Below are positions 8,340 through 16,477 of a DNA stretch of 64,000 nt, one piece after another. The position numbers were made by a program, and so were the translations under genes. Source of the DNA: SIG299 sp051880375 (GTDB lineage: Bacteria; Bacillota; Clostridia; Lachnospirales; Lachnospiraceae); contig JBJENV010000016.1 in assembly GCA_051880375.1 (NCBI GenBank), forward strand, positions 27,461 through 91,460, written 5' to 3'. Under the pieces are notes generated by a model. It saw only the letters and a program-made list of their open reading frames with translations, had not been told where the DNA came from and did no database searches. Position 1 is the first letter of the stretch. The number at the start of each line of letters is the position of its first letter.

Positions 8340-9719
8340 ATGAAAGAGAGAGCAAAAAACAGAACACAGGGAACGAAGGACATGACAAAAGGGGAACCGT
8401 TCAAGCTGATTTTGTGGTTTTCCATTCCGTTGTTATTGGGGAATATCTTTCAGCAGCTTTACAGCATGGTAGACACGATTATTGTAGGAAAAATCATCGG
8501 AACGCAGGCACTTGCAGCAGTAGGAACAACGGGACCGTTAAACTTCCTTGTGCTTGGCTTTGCATCGGGAATTACGAGCGGCTTTGCGGTTTTGGTGGCA
8601 CAGCGCTTCGGTGCCGGAGATGAAAAGGGACTTCGAAGGGCAGTGACTTCGGCAACCATTCTGATTGCTGTATTTACGGTAGTGCTGACACTCGCCTCGG
8701 TGCTTGGAACAAAGGCACTGTTGCGTATGATTCACACACCGGATGATATTTTTCAGGATGCCTACCGTTATATTGTTGTAATTTTCGGGGGAATGGTGAC
8801 GATGATGCTGTACAATTTCCTGGCGTGCATTTTACGTGCGCTCGGAGACAGCAAGACGCCGCTATACTTTTTGATTTTATCCTCTGTTTTGAATATTGTG
8901 CTGGACCTTATTTTTATTGTCAATTTTGGTATGGGAGTAGCAGGAGCAGCCTGGGCAACGGTCATCGCCCAGGGAGTATCCGGAGTGCTGTGCTTTGTCT
9001 ATATGAAGTTTAAGTTCCCGATTCTCCGTCTGAAAAAAGAGGACTGGACGGCAGAACCATGGATGTACCGTCGTCATCTGTTTATCGGACTACCAATGGC
9101 ATTTCAGTTTTCCATTACGGCAGTAGGAACCGTGATTCTGCAGGGAGCACTGAATCTGTTCGGCTCGACGAAAATTGCGGCGTACACGGCAGCCAGCAAG
9201 GTAGAGCAGCTTGTTACGCAGCCGGCAGGAACGTTTGGTGTTACCATGGCAAACTATTCGGGACAGAACCTTGGGGCGGACCGGGTGGACCGAATCAAAG
9301 AGGGTGTGACAAAGTGTACGGTTTTAACACTTATTTTCGCTGTGCTTGCCAGTGTAATCTTATTTACCTGCGGAGAATTTCTGACCTCGTTGTTTATTGA
9401 CGGAAACCAGCCGGAGGTTATGGAGTCGGCGATGACCTATCTGAGAATCTGCGCATTGTTTTTCCCGTTCCTTAACATGATTTTTGTTTATCGTAACATG
9501 CTGCAGGGTGTCGGACACAGCCTGATGCCGCTGATGGCGGGGGTATTTGAACTGATTGCAAGAGCGGTGGTATCGTTTACTCTGCCGGGAGTACTAGGGT
9601 TTACCGGCATCTGTCTTGCGGGACCGATTGCATGGGTGGCGGCTGCAGTACCGCTTGGCATTACGTACTTTATTGATATAAAGCAGATGATGAAAGAGTG
9701 GAGACTTCGCCAAGCTTGA
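8340..9719 (+). CDS. MATE family efflux transporter
   Basis: A 459-residue protein with twelve predicted membrane helices. Its N-terminus (DMTKGEPFKLILWFSIPLLL, then GNIFQQLYSMVDTIIVGKII) is diagnostic of the MATE/NorM-DinF branch found widely in Clostridia. The family exports cationic drugs or metabolites by sodium or proton antiport. The start at 8340 follows a GAAATGAGG ribosome site. It is separated by only 17 bp from the polysaccharide locus, but base composition rises sharply here, so I treat it as the first gene outside that locus. A promoter for the next gene overlaps its stop codon. Substrate unknown. Confidence 0.9.
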   Translation: MKERAKNRTQGTKDMTKGEPFKLILWFSIPLLLGNIFQQLYSMVDTIIVGKIIGTQALAAVGTTGPLNFLVLGFASGITSGFAVLVAQRFGAGDEKGLRRAVTSATILIAVFTVVLTLASVLGTKALLRMIHTPDDIFQDAYRYIVVIFGGMVTMMLYNFLACILRALGDSKTPLYFLILSSVLNIVLDLIFIVNFGMGVAGAAWATVIAQGVSGVLCFVYMKFKFPILRLKKEDWTAEPWMYRRHLFIGLPMAFQFSITAVGTVILQGALNLFGSTKIAAYTAASKVEQLVTQPAGTFGVTMANYSGQNLGADRVDRIKEGVTKCTVLTLIFAVLASVILFTCGEFLTSLFIDGNQPEVMESAMTYLRICALFFPFLNMIFVYRNMLQGVGHSLMPLMAGVFELIARAVVSFTLPGVLGFTGICLAGPIAWVAAAVPLGITYFIDIKQMMKEWRLRQA

Positions 9720-9744
9720 AATTAATACCGAAAAGGAGTATACT
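9716..9744 (+). promoter_or_regulatory. Sigma-A-type promoter for the Mrp-ORP gene
   Basis: TTGAAA at 9716-9721 and TATACT at 9739-9744 are separated by exactly 17 bp. The -35 box overlaps the stop codon of the MATE gene (TGA at 9717-9719). The next start codon is about 70 bp downstream. Confidence 0.55.
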
Positions 9745-9816
9745 GAAAGGCGTGTACAAAATTGTCAGAAAGACGATTTGATCAGTATCAGAGGAAAGTA
9801 AGAAAGAGGTAGCGAA

Positions 9817-11103
9817 ATGAGCGAAGAACAGGTATATGAACAGGAACTTTCCTGCTCTCATGACTGCGGAAGCTGCAGCAGCAACTGTGGTTCAAGAAAG
9901 CCGGATAAGAGTGAATTTTTAGAGCCGATGAACGAATACAGTCACGTAAAAAGAGTCATTGGCGTTGTCAGCGGCAAGGGTGGTGTCGGCAAGTCGTTTG
10001 TCACATCGTATCTTTCCGTTCTGATGAACCGTAAGGGCTATAAAACCGCGATTCTGGATGCGGATGTAACAGGACCGTCGATTCCGAAGGCATTCGGCAT
10101 ACACACAAAGGCACAGGCAAATGAACTCGGTATTTTGCCGGAGCAGACAAAGAACGGTATCGAGCTGATGTCGGTGAATCTTTTACTTGAAGAAGAGGAA
10201 ACTCCGGTTATCTGGAGAGGACCGGTCATTGCAGGTACGGTAAAGCAGTTCTGGTCCCAGGTGCTTTGGGGTGAGGTGGATTACATGTTTGTAGATATGC
10301 CTCCGGGAACCGGCGATGTACCGCTTACCGTATTCCAGTCGCTTCCGCTCGACGGTATCATTATCGTAACCAGTCCTCAGGAGCTTGTTTCCATGATTGT
10401 GTCCAAGGCGGTCAATATGGCAAAGGCGATGGATATTCCGGTACTTGGACTGGTGGAAAACTACAGCTATATCGAGTGCAGCAACTGTGGCGAGCATCTT
10501 CCGGTGTTCGGAAAGAGCCATATTGATGAGATATCTGCAAAATTCGGCCTGCCGGTACTGGCAAAGCTTCCGCTTGACAGGAGAATTGCAGAGGCAGTGG
10601 ATGAAGGCAAGACAGAAGACTTAAACGGAGCATTCTTAGATGAAGCGGCTGCTTTACTGGAAGAAAAGCTTCCGGTCACCGGAGGAAAGCCGGATAAAAG
10701 AAACTGTAAGATTGCAGTTGCAACTGATGAATATAAGAATGTATACGGACACTTCGGAACGGCAACGCTGTTTACCGTTTATTCGATAGAAAACGGAACA
10801 CTGGCTGGAAAGGCAGAGCTAGTAAATGACGGTACCGGTCATGATGCGACAGTGAAACGTCTGATAGAAGAAGGTGTTTCGGTTGTCATCTGCGGCGGAA
10901 TCGGCGCACCGGCAATGGAAGGTCTGATGTCCGCAGGAATTTTAGTGATTCCGGGTATGCAGGGAGATATTGACGTTGCAGTAAGTTCTTATCTGGACGG
11001 AAGTGCTTTGGCAAGCTCTGAGGCAACCTGTTCTTCCCATGACCATGGCGATGGTCACGCGGACGGTGAAGGCTGTCATTGCAGCGGCGGTTGTTGTCAT
11101 TAA
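9817..11103 (+). CDS. Mrp/NBP35 Fe-S carrier ATPase fused to NifX/ORP-type cluster-binding domain
   Basis: A 428-residue fusion. The N-terminal 35 residues are Cys-rich (CSHDCGSCSSNC), as in NBP35-type scaffolds. Residues 45-285 are a Mrp deviant-Walker P-loop ATPase: GKGGVGKS at 53-60, MPPGTGDV, and the cluster-bridging C-x2-C (ECSNCG) near residue 221. Residues about 295-395 are a dinitrogenase Fe-Mo cofactor/NifX (ORP) domain (VYGHFGTATLF, VICGGIGAPAM). The tail is rich in His and Cys (HDHGDGHADGEGCHCSGGCC). Mrp proteins load 4Fe-4S clusters; fused MrpORP proteins are known in anaerobes, where the ORP part can bind a Mo-Cu cluster. Here the metal and client are unknown. A strong promoter lies upstream and an epimerase-like gene follows. 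Confidence 0.85.
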   Translation: MSEEQVYEQELSCSHDCGSCSSNCGSRKPDKSEFLEPMNEYSHVKRVIGVVSGKGGVGKSFVTSYLSVLMNRKGYKTAILDADVTGPSIPKAFGIHTKAQANELGILPEQTKNGIELMSVNLLLEEEETPVIWRGPVIAGTVKQFWSQVLWGEVDYMFVDMPPGTGDVPLTVFQSLPLDGIIIVTSPQELVSMIVSKAVNMAKAMDIPVLGLVENYSYIECSNCGEHLPVFGKSHIDEISAKFGLPVLAKLPLDRRIAEAVDEGKTEDLNGAFLDEAAALLEEKLPVTGGKPDKRNCKIAVATDEYKNVYGHFGTATLFTVYSIENGTLAGKAELVNDGTGHDATVKRLIEEGVSVVICGGIGAPAMEGLMSAGILVIPGMQGDIDVAVSSYLDGSALASSEATCSSHDHGDGHADGEGCHCSGGCCH

Positions 11104-11125
11104 TCGAAGGGAAACGGTGGAACGT

Positions 11126-11998
11126 ATGAGAAAATCTTTGGAAAATGAACGTCTGCTCATTGAGGTGGCAGACAGGGGAAGCGAACTGGTTCGCATTTAT
11201 GATAAAAAGAACAAAAGAGAGGTGCTTTGGGACGGAAATCCGGCAGTATGGCCGAAGCACTCGCCGCTGCTCTTTCCGATGGTAGGGCAGTCTTACCATA
11301 ACGTATATCATTATGAAGGTAAGGAATACGAAATGCCGTCTCACGGCTTTGCATGGACGTCGACCTTCACATTTACAAAGGAAGAGGGAGAGCTTCAGGC
11401 AGTTTTACGGGACTCCGAGGAATCTTTGGCACGTTATCCGTTTCCGTTTACACTTACGGTAACCCATACGCTTTCCGGTAACAGGATTCGCATCTCCTGG
11501 AAGGTAGAAAATACCGGTGATAAGACCATGCTTTACAATATCGGTGCACATCCGGCATTTGTGATGCAGGAGGGCAAAAAGACCAGCGATATGTATTTAA
11601 AGTTTCCGGGGAAGGAATCACTGCACTATTTCAGAATTCAGGCAGACGGAAGCGGCTGCGCACTCCCGGAGGAAGTAATGGAGTTACCGCTTTCGGACGG
11701 CTGCGTAAAGATTACCGAGAGCTTCTGGGATAAGGGTGTTTATATTTTTGAGCACGAGGGCATTGAAGAGCTTTCGCTGCTTCACGAAGATAAGACGCCG
11801 TACGTTAATGTATATTGTAAGGGCTTTCCGCATGTCGGCGTATGGACAAAGCCGGGGGCACCGTTTGTCTGCCTGGAGCCTTGGTACGGTCGCTGTGACA
11901 ACCACGGCTATGAGGGTGAGTTAGAGAACAAAACCGGCATCCTGACGCTTGAGGCGGGAAAGGCAGCGGAGTATTCCTATGAGATAGAAATTGCTTGA
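11126..11998 (+). CDS. Aldose 1-epimerase family protein (LacX-like)
   Basis: A 290-residue beta-rich protein of the galactose mutarotase superfamily, LacX-type branch. Recognisable features are LFPMVGQSYHN near the N-terminus, the substrate-site HGFAW block near residue 72, and NIGAHPAF, whose His is typical of the family. KPGAPFVCLEPWYG carries the conserved glutamate near the end. I chose the ATG at 11126 because it begins 22 bp after the Mrp-ORP stop and gives the normal family N-terminus; a longer frame overlaps the upstream gene. These enzymes interconvert sugar anomers or act on sugar phosphates; the true substrate is unknown. The -35 box of the leuS leader overlaps its stop codon. Confidence 0.8.
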   Translation: MRKSLENERLLIEVADRGSELVRIYDKKNKREVLWDGNPAVWPKHSPLLFPMVGQSYHNVYHYEGKEYEMPSHGFAWTSTFTFTKEEGELQAVLRDSEESLARYPFPFTLTVTHTLSGNRIRISWKVENTGDKTMLYNIGAHPAFVMQEGKKTSDMYLKFPGKESLHYFRIQADGSGCALPEEVMELPLSDGCVKITESFWDKGVYIFEHEGIEELSLLHEDKTPYVNVYCKGFPHVGVWTKPGAPFVCLEPWYGRCDNHGYEGELENKTGILTLEAGKAAEYSYEIEIA

Positions 11999-12023
11999 CA
12001 ATCACGGTCAGAGCAGTTAGAAT
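11995..12023 (+). promoter_or_regulatory. Promoter of the leuS T-box leader
   Basis: A consensus -35 TTGACA at 11995-12000 and TAGAAT at 12018-12023, spaced by 17 bp. The -35 overlaps the TGA stop of the preceding gene. Transcription would begin near 12030, just ahead of the T-box leader. Confidence 0.7.
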
Positions 12024-12029
12024 AATGTT

Positions 12030-12290
12030 TAAGTTTTAAAAACTACGGCAATGACCGGAAGCAGTAAGAATGACGAAACTTTCAGAGAGTCTGCGGCAGG
12101 TGAAAGCAGATAAGGGAGGCATTCCGAACTCGTCCGGTGGCTCCGGGGCAGAAGGAAGAAGCAGTTCTTTTGTGTAAGTTCCGGCGGGATTTCCCGTTAC
12201 AGAATCCTAAGTGCAGGATAGTGATCCTGAATGAGAGTGGTACCGCGAGGGAGAACCTTCGTCTCTTTTTTGAGACGAAGGTTTTTTTCA
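12030..12290 (+). ncRNA. T-box riboswitch leader, tRNA-Leu type
   Basis: The leader of leuS carries the conserved T-box core (GAGTGGTACCGCG, 12234-12246), whose TGG bulge pairs with the free CCA end of uncharged tRNA. A Stem I-like region lies upstream: an AGAGAG element near 12090, a GGTGAAA apical loop near 12102, and a specifier region with a CTC leucine codon at 12129-12131, which would read tRNA-Leu(GAG). An intrinsic terminator follows at 12254-12289. The mechanism known for the family is that uncharged tRNA stabilises the antiterminator so leuS is transcribed. The specifier assignment comes from position and from leuS, and was not folded. Confidence 0.9.
12254..12289 (+). terminator. 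T-box regulated intrinsic terminator
   Basis: An 11-bp stem (ACCTTCGTCTC pairing with GAGACGAAGGT) around a short T loop, followed by a run of T. Its left arm follows the T-box core directly, as expected for the alternative antiterminator/terminator switch. Confidence 0.88.
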
Positions 12291-12383
12291 TGAGAAAGCA
12301 TTACCTTGTGTCCTGTTCATCATGATAAAAAGCCGGTATACCATGTCATCACTCAAAAATAAAACAGAGAGAGGACGATAGCA

Positions 12384-14807
12384 ATGGAAAGAGTTTATAA
12401 TCCGAGCGAAATCGAAAAAAAGTGGCAGACTTATTGGGAAGAGCACGAAACGTTTAAAACCGATGTATGGGACTTCAGTAAACCAAAGTACTATGCACTG
12501 GATATGTTTCCGTATCCGTCCGGCGTCGGCTTACATGCAGGACATCCGGAAGGATATACCGCTACCGACATTATGTCAAGAATGAAGCGCATGCAGGGAT
12601 ACAATGTGCTGCATCCGATGGGATACGATTCCTTCGGACTTCCGGCTGAGCAGTATGCGGTCAGCACCGGAAATCATCCAAACGGCTTTACCCAGAAAAA
12701 CATCGAAACATTTTCCAAGCAGTTAAAAGAGCTGGGATTTGACTATGACTGGAGCAAAATGATTGCAACAAGCGATCCTGGCTTTTATAAATGGACTCAG
12801 TGGATTTTCAAACAGCTGTATCTGGATGGATATGCAAAGTATGTGGATATGCCGGTAAACTGGTGTGAAGAGCTCGGAACCGTTTTGTCGAACGATGAGG
12901 TCATCGACGGAAAGTCGGAGCGCGGCGGTTATCCGGTTGTCAGAAAGAACATGAAGCAGTGGGTCATCAACCAGCCTGCATTTGCAGAGAAGCTGCTCGA
13001 AGGTCTGAATGAGATTGACTGGCCGGAATCGACAAAGGATGTACAGAGAAACTGGATTGGTAAATCCGAGGGCGTTGAGGTGGATTTTCAGATTGTCGGC
13101 GGCGGAAGCTTCTCCATTTATACCACCTGTATCGAAACGATTTACGGTATCACCTTTATGGTGCTTGCTCCGGACGGACAGCTGGTAAAGGATTTAATGC
13201 CGAGAATTGAGAACCCGGAGGAGGTTCAGGCATACATTGATGAAACCTTAAAGAAGAATGATATGGACCGTACGGAGTTAAACAAGACGAAGACGGGCTG
13301 TATCTTAAAAGGAATTTATGCCATTAATCCGGTCAACGGAAAGGAAGTGCCGCTCTTTATCGGTGACTTCGTACTGGCAAGCTACGGTACCGGTGCCGTC
13401 ATGGCAGTACCGTCCCATGACCAGAGAGACTTTGAATATGCGGTTGCGCATCAGATTCCGATGATTCAGGTAATCGATGGTGCAGATGTCAGTGAGAAGG
13501 CATTTGAAAAGAAGGAATATCTCGGAAAGGGCTGCAAATTGATTAATTCCGAAGAATTTACCGGTATGGTAGTCGAGGATGCCAAGGAAGCGATTACCTG
13601 TAAACTGGAAAAACAGGGTGTTGCCAGAAGAACCGTTAACTATCATTTCCGTGAGTGGATTTTTGCAAGACAGCGTTACTGGGGGGAGCCGGTTCCGGTG
13701 GTTCATAAGGAAGACGGAAGCATTTATGTACTGGATGACGAGGAACTGCCGCTCATCCTTCCGGAACTTGATGATTACAAGGGAAAGAACGGGAAGGCTC
13801 CGCTTGAAAATGCAACCGAATGGAAGCAGTATGACAAGAACGGAGTGAAGGGGGTAAGGGAGACCTCCACCATGCCGGGAAGTGCGGGTTCCAGCTGGTA
13901 CTATATGAGATATATTGATCCGAATAACGACAAGGAATTTGCTAATCAGGAGCTGTTAGCGCACTGGCTTCCGGTGGACTTATATATCGGCGGACCGGAG
14001 CATGCGGTAGGACATTTGATTTACTCCCGTATCTGGAACCGTTATCTGTATGATAAAGGGCTGTCACCGGTCAAGGAGCCGTTCAAGAAGCTGGTTCATC
14101 AGGGCATGATTCTTGGTTCGAACGGCATTAAGATGGGAAAGCGTTTTCCGGAGTATGTAGTAAATCCGAGCGATATTGTGCGTGACTACGGAGCAGATAC
14201 CTTAAGACTGTACGAGATGTTTATGGGACCGCTGGAAGTATCTAAGCCGTGGAGCGCAAGCGGCGTAGAAGGTGCAAGGCGTTTTATCAATCGTGTGTGG
14301 GCATTTTTCTCAAACGAAGAAAACCTGATTTCCGGACCGGATGATACGTTAACGAAGGTTTATCATCAGACGGTAAAGAAGGTGACGGATGACTTCGAAC
14401 AACTGGGCTTTAACACTGCCATCAGCCAGATGATGATTTTCATGAATGCCGCTTATAAGGCAGGCAAATGCCCGAAGGAATATGCGGAAGGTTTTATCAA
14501 GATGTTCTCCTGTATCTGTCCGCATGTTGGTGAAGAGCTTTGGCAGATGCTTGGTCATGCGGATACGATTGCATACGAGAAATGGCCGGTATATGATGAA
14601 GCCGCACTCATCGAAGATACTATCGTCATTGGTGTGCAGGTAAACGGAAAGGTAAGAGGTACCGTAGAGCTCGGAGTGGATGAGGAGAGCGATACCGCGA
14701 TTGCAAAAGCAAAGCAGGTAGCATCGGTAATTCCGTTTTTGGAAGGAAAAACTATTGTAAAAGAAATATACGTAAAGGGCAAAATTGTAAATCTTGTAGT
14801 AAAATAA
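12384..14807 (+). CDS. leuS: Leucyl-tRNA synthetase
   Basis: An 807-residue class I aminoacyl-tRNA synthetase that charges tRNA-Leu in the cytoplasm. The HIGH-type signature is MFPYPSGVGLHAGHPEGY (about residues 42-58). The editing domain is present (TGCILKGIYAINPVNGKEVP; the GTGAVMAVPSHDQRD block), as is the anticodon-binding C-terminal part. The KMSKS loop near residue 581 reads IKMGKRFPE, so the second part is changed to GKR, a variant I believe occurs in other Clostridia. The start ATG has an AGAGAGG site. Expression is controlled by the T-box leader and ends at a strong terminator, so this is a single-gene unit. Confidence 0.97.
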   Translation: MERVYNPSEIEKKWQTYWEEHETFKTDVWDFSKPKYYALDMFPYPSGVGLHAGHPEGYTATDIMSRMKRMQGYNVLHPMGYDSFGLPAEQYAVSTGNHPNGFTQKNIETFSKQLKELGFDYDWSKMIATSDPGFYKWTQWIFKQLYLDGYAKYVDMPVNWCEELGTVLSNDEVIDGKSERGGYPVVRKNMKQWVINQPAFAEKLLEGLNEIDWPESTKDVQRNWIGKSEGVEVDFQIVGGGSFSIYTTCIETIYGITFMVLAPDGQLVKDLMPRIENPEEVQAYIDETLKKNDMDRTELNKTKTGCILKGIYAINPVNGKEVPLFIGDFVLASYGTGAVMAVPSHDQRDFEYAVAHQIPMIQVIDGADVSEKAFEKKEYLGKGCKLINSEEFTGMVVEDAKEAITCKLEKQGVARRTVNYHFREWIFARQRYWGEPVPVVHKEDGSIYVLDDEELPLILPELDDYKGKNGKAPLENATEWKQYDKNGVKGVRETSTMPGSAGSSWYYMRYIDPNNDKEFANQELLAHWLPVDLYIGGPEHAVGHLIYSRIWNRYLYDKGLSPVKEPFKKLVHQGMILGSNGIKMGKRFPEYVVNPSDIVRDYGADTLRLYEMFMGPLEVSKPWSASGVEGARRFINRVWAFFSNEENLISGPDDTLTKVYHQTVKKVTDDFEQLGFNTAISQMMIFMNAAYKAGKCPKEYAEGFIKMFSCICPHVGEELWQMLGHADTIAYEKWPVYDEAALIEDTIVIGVQVNGKVRGTVELGVDEESDTAIAKAKQVASVIPFLEGKTIVKEIYVKGKIVNLVVK

Positions 14808-14813
14808 GAGGGG

Positions 14814-14858
14814 AAATCCGTCAATTTGCACATTTATGTGAATTGACGGATTTTTTTG
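14814..14858 (+). terminator. Intrinsic terminator of leuS
   Basis: A 13-bp perfect stem (AAATCCGTCAATT with AATTGACGGATTT) around a 14-base loop, followed by seven T residues. Confidence 0.93.
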
Positions 14859-14926
14859 TTCAGAAAGCTTAAAAATATAAATAGTGCGAAATCAGCAAAA
14901 AAAGTATATCATTTTAACGATTTTTA

Positions 14927-14935
14927 TGGTACAAT
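14927..14935 (+). promoter_or_regulatory. Extended -10 promoter element for the chemoreceptor gene
   Basis: TGGTACAAT gives a TG-N extended -10 with hexamer TACAAT, in an AT-rich stretch. I see no good -35 box. The chemoreceptor start is 37 bp downstream. Confidence 0.4.
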
Positions 14936-14971
14936 GATTTAAAGCAATAAACTATATAAGGGAGGTTCGTT

Positions 14972-16390
14972 ATGAAGAGCAAAAGAAAAACAAGTATTGC
15001 AAGAAAACTGATTACGATACTGGTTATTTTAGGAATGATTACGACATTGATGTGTGTACTGAACCTAATGGCATATTCTGTTCTGGGTTCCTATAATGAG
15101 TCTTTGCAGAAAGTCATTTTGCAATTAGAAGATACAAGTGCGGACGCCGGGAGCAGTGCGGAACTAACAGAACGCATTGATTATTTGATGGAGCGGATTG
15201 ATATCAAAATCAGTGGAACATATATTTTTGATATCATACTTGTTGTGTTGGCACTCATCATTACGTTAGTTGCTATTGTAATTTCCATGCGCCTGATTGT
15301 AGTCCCGACGAAGAAGGTGAGCGGAACCTTAAGAGAAATCATTGACAGTATCAGGAGAGACGAAGGTGACCTTACCGTCAGAATTCCGGTAGAAAGCAAC
15401 GATGAAATCGGACAGCTTGCTATGGATATCAACGGTTTTGTGGAACTGCTTCAGGAATATATGGTTTCTATAAGGAAAAATGCGGACCTTATGATAGACT
15501 CCTCTTCCATTGTGACAGATAAGGTAAGCAAGATGAACAACAATGTGACCAGTGTTTCTTCTGCAACGGAAGAAATGGCGGCAAGCATGGAGGAGGTATC
15601 AGCAACGATTCAGGAGCTTGCGGGCGGAAGCAGTGAAGTGAACAATCAGGTTCAGGGTATCAGCCGGAATGCAGAAGCAAGTGTAAATACCGTAGAGGAA
15701 CTGAAAAACCGGGTAGAATCCATACGGGCAAATGTGCTCTCCGGTAAGGACACGGCCACCGGAATTATTTCAAAAATCGAAGGAGAAATGGAGGTATCTG
15801 TGGAGGAATGCGGCAACGTAACACAGATTCAGAAACTGACCAGCGGCATCCTTGATATTGCCAGCCAGACCAATCTTCTTGCTCTCAATGCTTCCATAGA
15901 AGCGGCCAGAGCCGGGGAAGCAGGAAAGGGCTTTGCGGTTGTTGCGGAGGAAATCCGCGCCTTAGCGGATAACTGCCGTCAGGCAGCAAACAGTATTCAG
16001 GATATCAGTAATAAGGTGGTTACCGCAGTAGAACAGTTAGTCGGTAATTCGAAGAACATGCTTTCCTTTATGGACGGCAATGTGTTAAAAGACTACGACT
16101 CTTTTGCAGATATTATGAATCAATATCAGAAGGATGTGTCGATGCTAAATGAAATGTTCACCGGATTTGCAAGAGAATCGGCGAGCATTTCAAAAACAAT
16201 GCAGAAAATGCATACCGGCATTTCTGAAATGGCGGTTACGATTGATGAAAGTGCAAACGCGGTAGCTGCTGTGGCATCGGATGCCACAGAGATGGTAATG
16301 TCAATGGATGAAATCAGCAATGAGTCGGACCAGAATCGTGCAGCGGCAGAAGAGATGTTAAACGGTGTCAGGAAGTTTAAAAAACTGTAG
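14972..16390 (+). CDS. Methyl-accepting chemotaxis protein
   Basis: A 472-residue chemoreceptor. The first membrane helix spans about residues 12-33 and the second about 83-106. Only some 50 residues lie between them, so the external ligand domain is tiny or absent. A HAMP segment follows (about 107-160), then the long coiled-coil signalling domain with the invariant hairpin tip (QTNLLALNASIEAARAGEAG). It would relay signals to CheA/CheW, which are not in this window. The RBS GGGAGG precedes the ATG. It lies alone between two terminators. The small sensory module suggests detection of membrane or intracellular cues, which is an inference. Confidence 0.93.
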   Translation: MKSKRKTSIARKLITILVILGMITTLMCVLNLMAYSVLGSYNESLQKVILQLEDTSADAGSSAELTERIDYLMERIDIKISGTYIFDIILVVLALIITLVAIVISMRLIVVPTKKVSGTLREIIDSIRRDEGDLTVRIPVESNDEIGQLAMDINGFVELLQEYMVSIRKNADLMIDSSSIVTDKVSKMNNNVTSVSSATEEMAASMEEVSATIQELAGGSSEVNNQVQGISRNAEASVNTVEELKNRVESIRANVLSGKDTATGIISKIEGEMEVSVEECGNVTQIQKLTSGILDIASQTNLLALNASIEAARAGEAGKGFAVVAEEIRALADNCRQAANSIQDISNKVVTAVEQLVGNSKNMLSFMDGNVLKDYDSFADIMNQYQKDVSMLNEMFTGFARESASISKTMQKMHTGISEMAVTIDESANAVAAVASDATEMVMSMDEISNESDQNRAAAEEMLNGVRKFKKL

Positions 16391-16431
16391 GAGGTATATC
16401 ACTTTTGGTTGATTTTTTATAAGAAATTCTT

Positions 16432-16465
16432 AGAGGAGTGTGGTTTTTGTCACACTCCTCTTTAT
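16432..16465 (+). terminator. Bidirectional intrinsic terminator
   Basis: An 11-bp stem (AGAGGAGTGTG with CACACTCCTCT) with an 8-base loop, followed by TTTAT. It lies between the convergent chemoreceptor and methyltransferase genes and can serve both strands. Confidence 0.85.
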
Positions 16466-16477
16466 AGATAGAAAAGT

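Noticed and set aside
12030..12290. Amino-acid attenuator peptide for leuS
   Set aside because: The T-box core and specifier layout explain the leader; no Leu-rich short frame is present.
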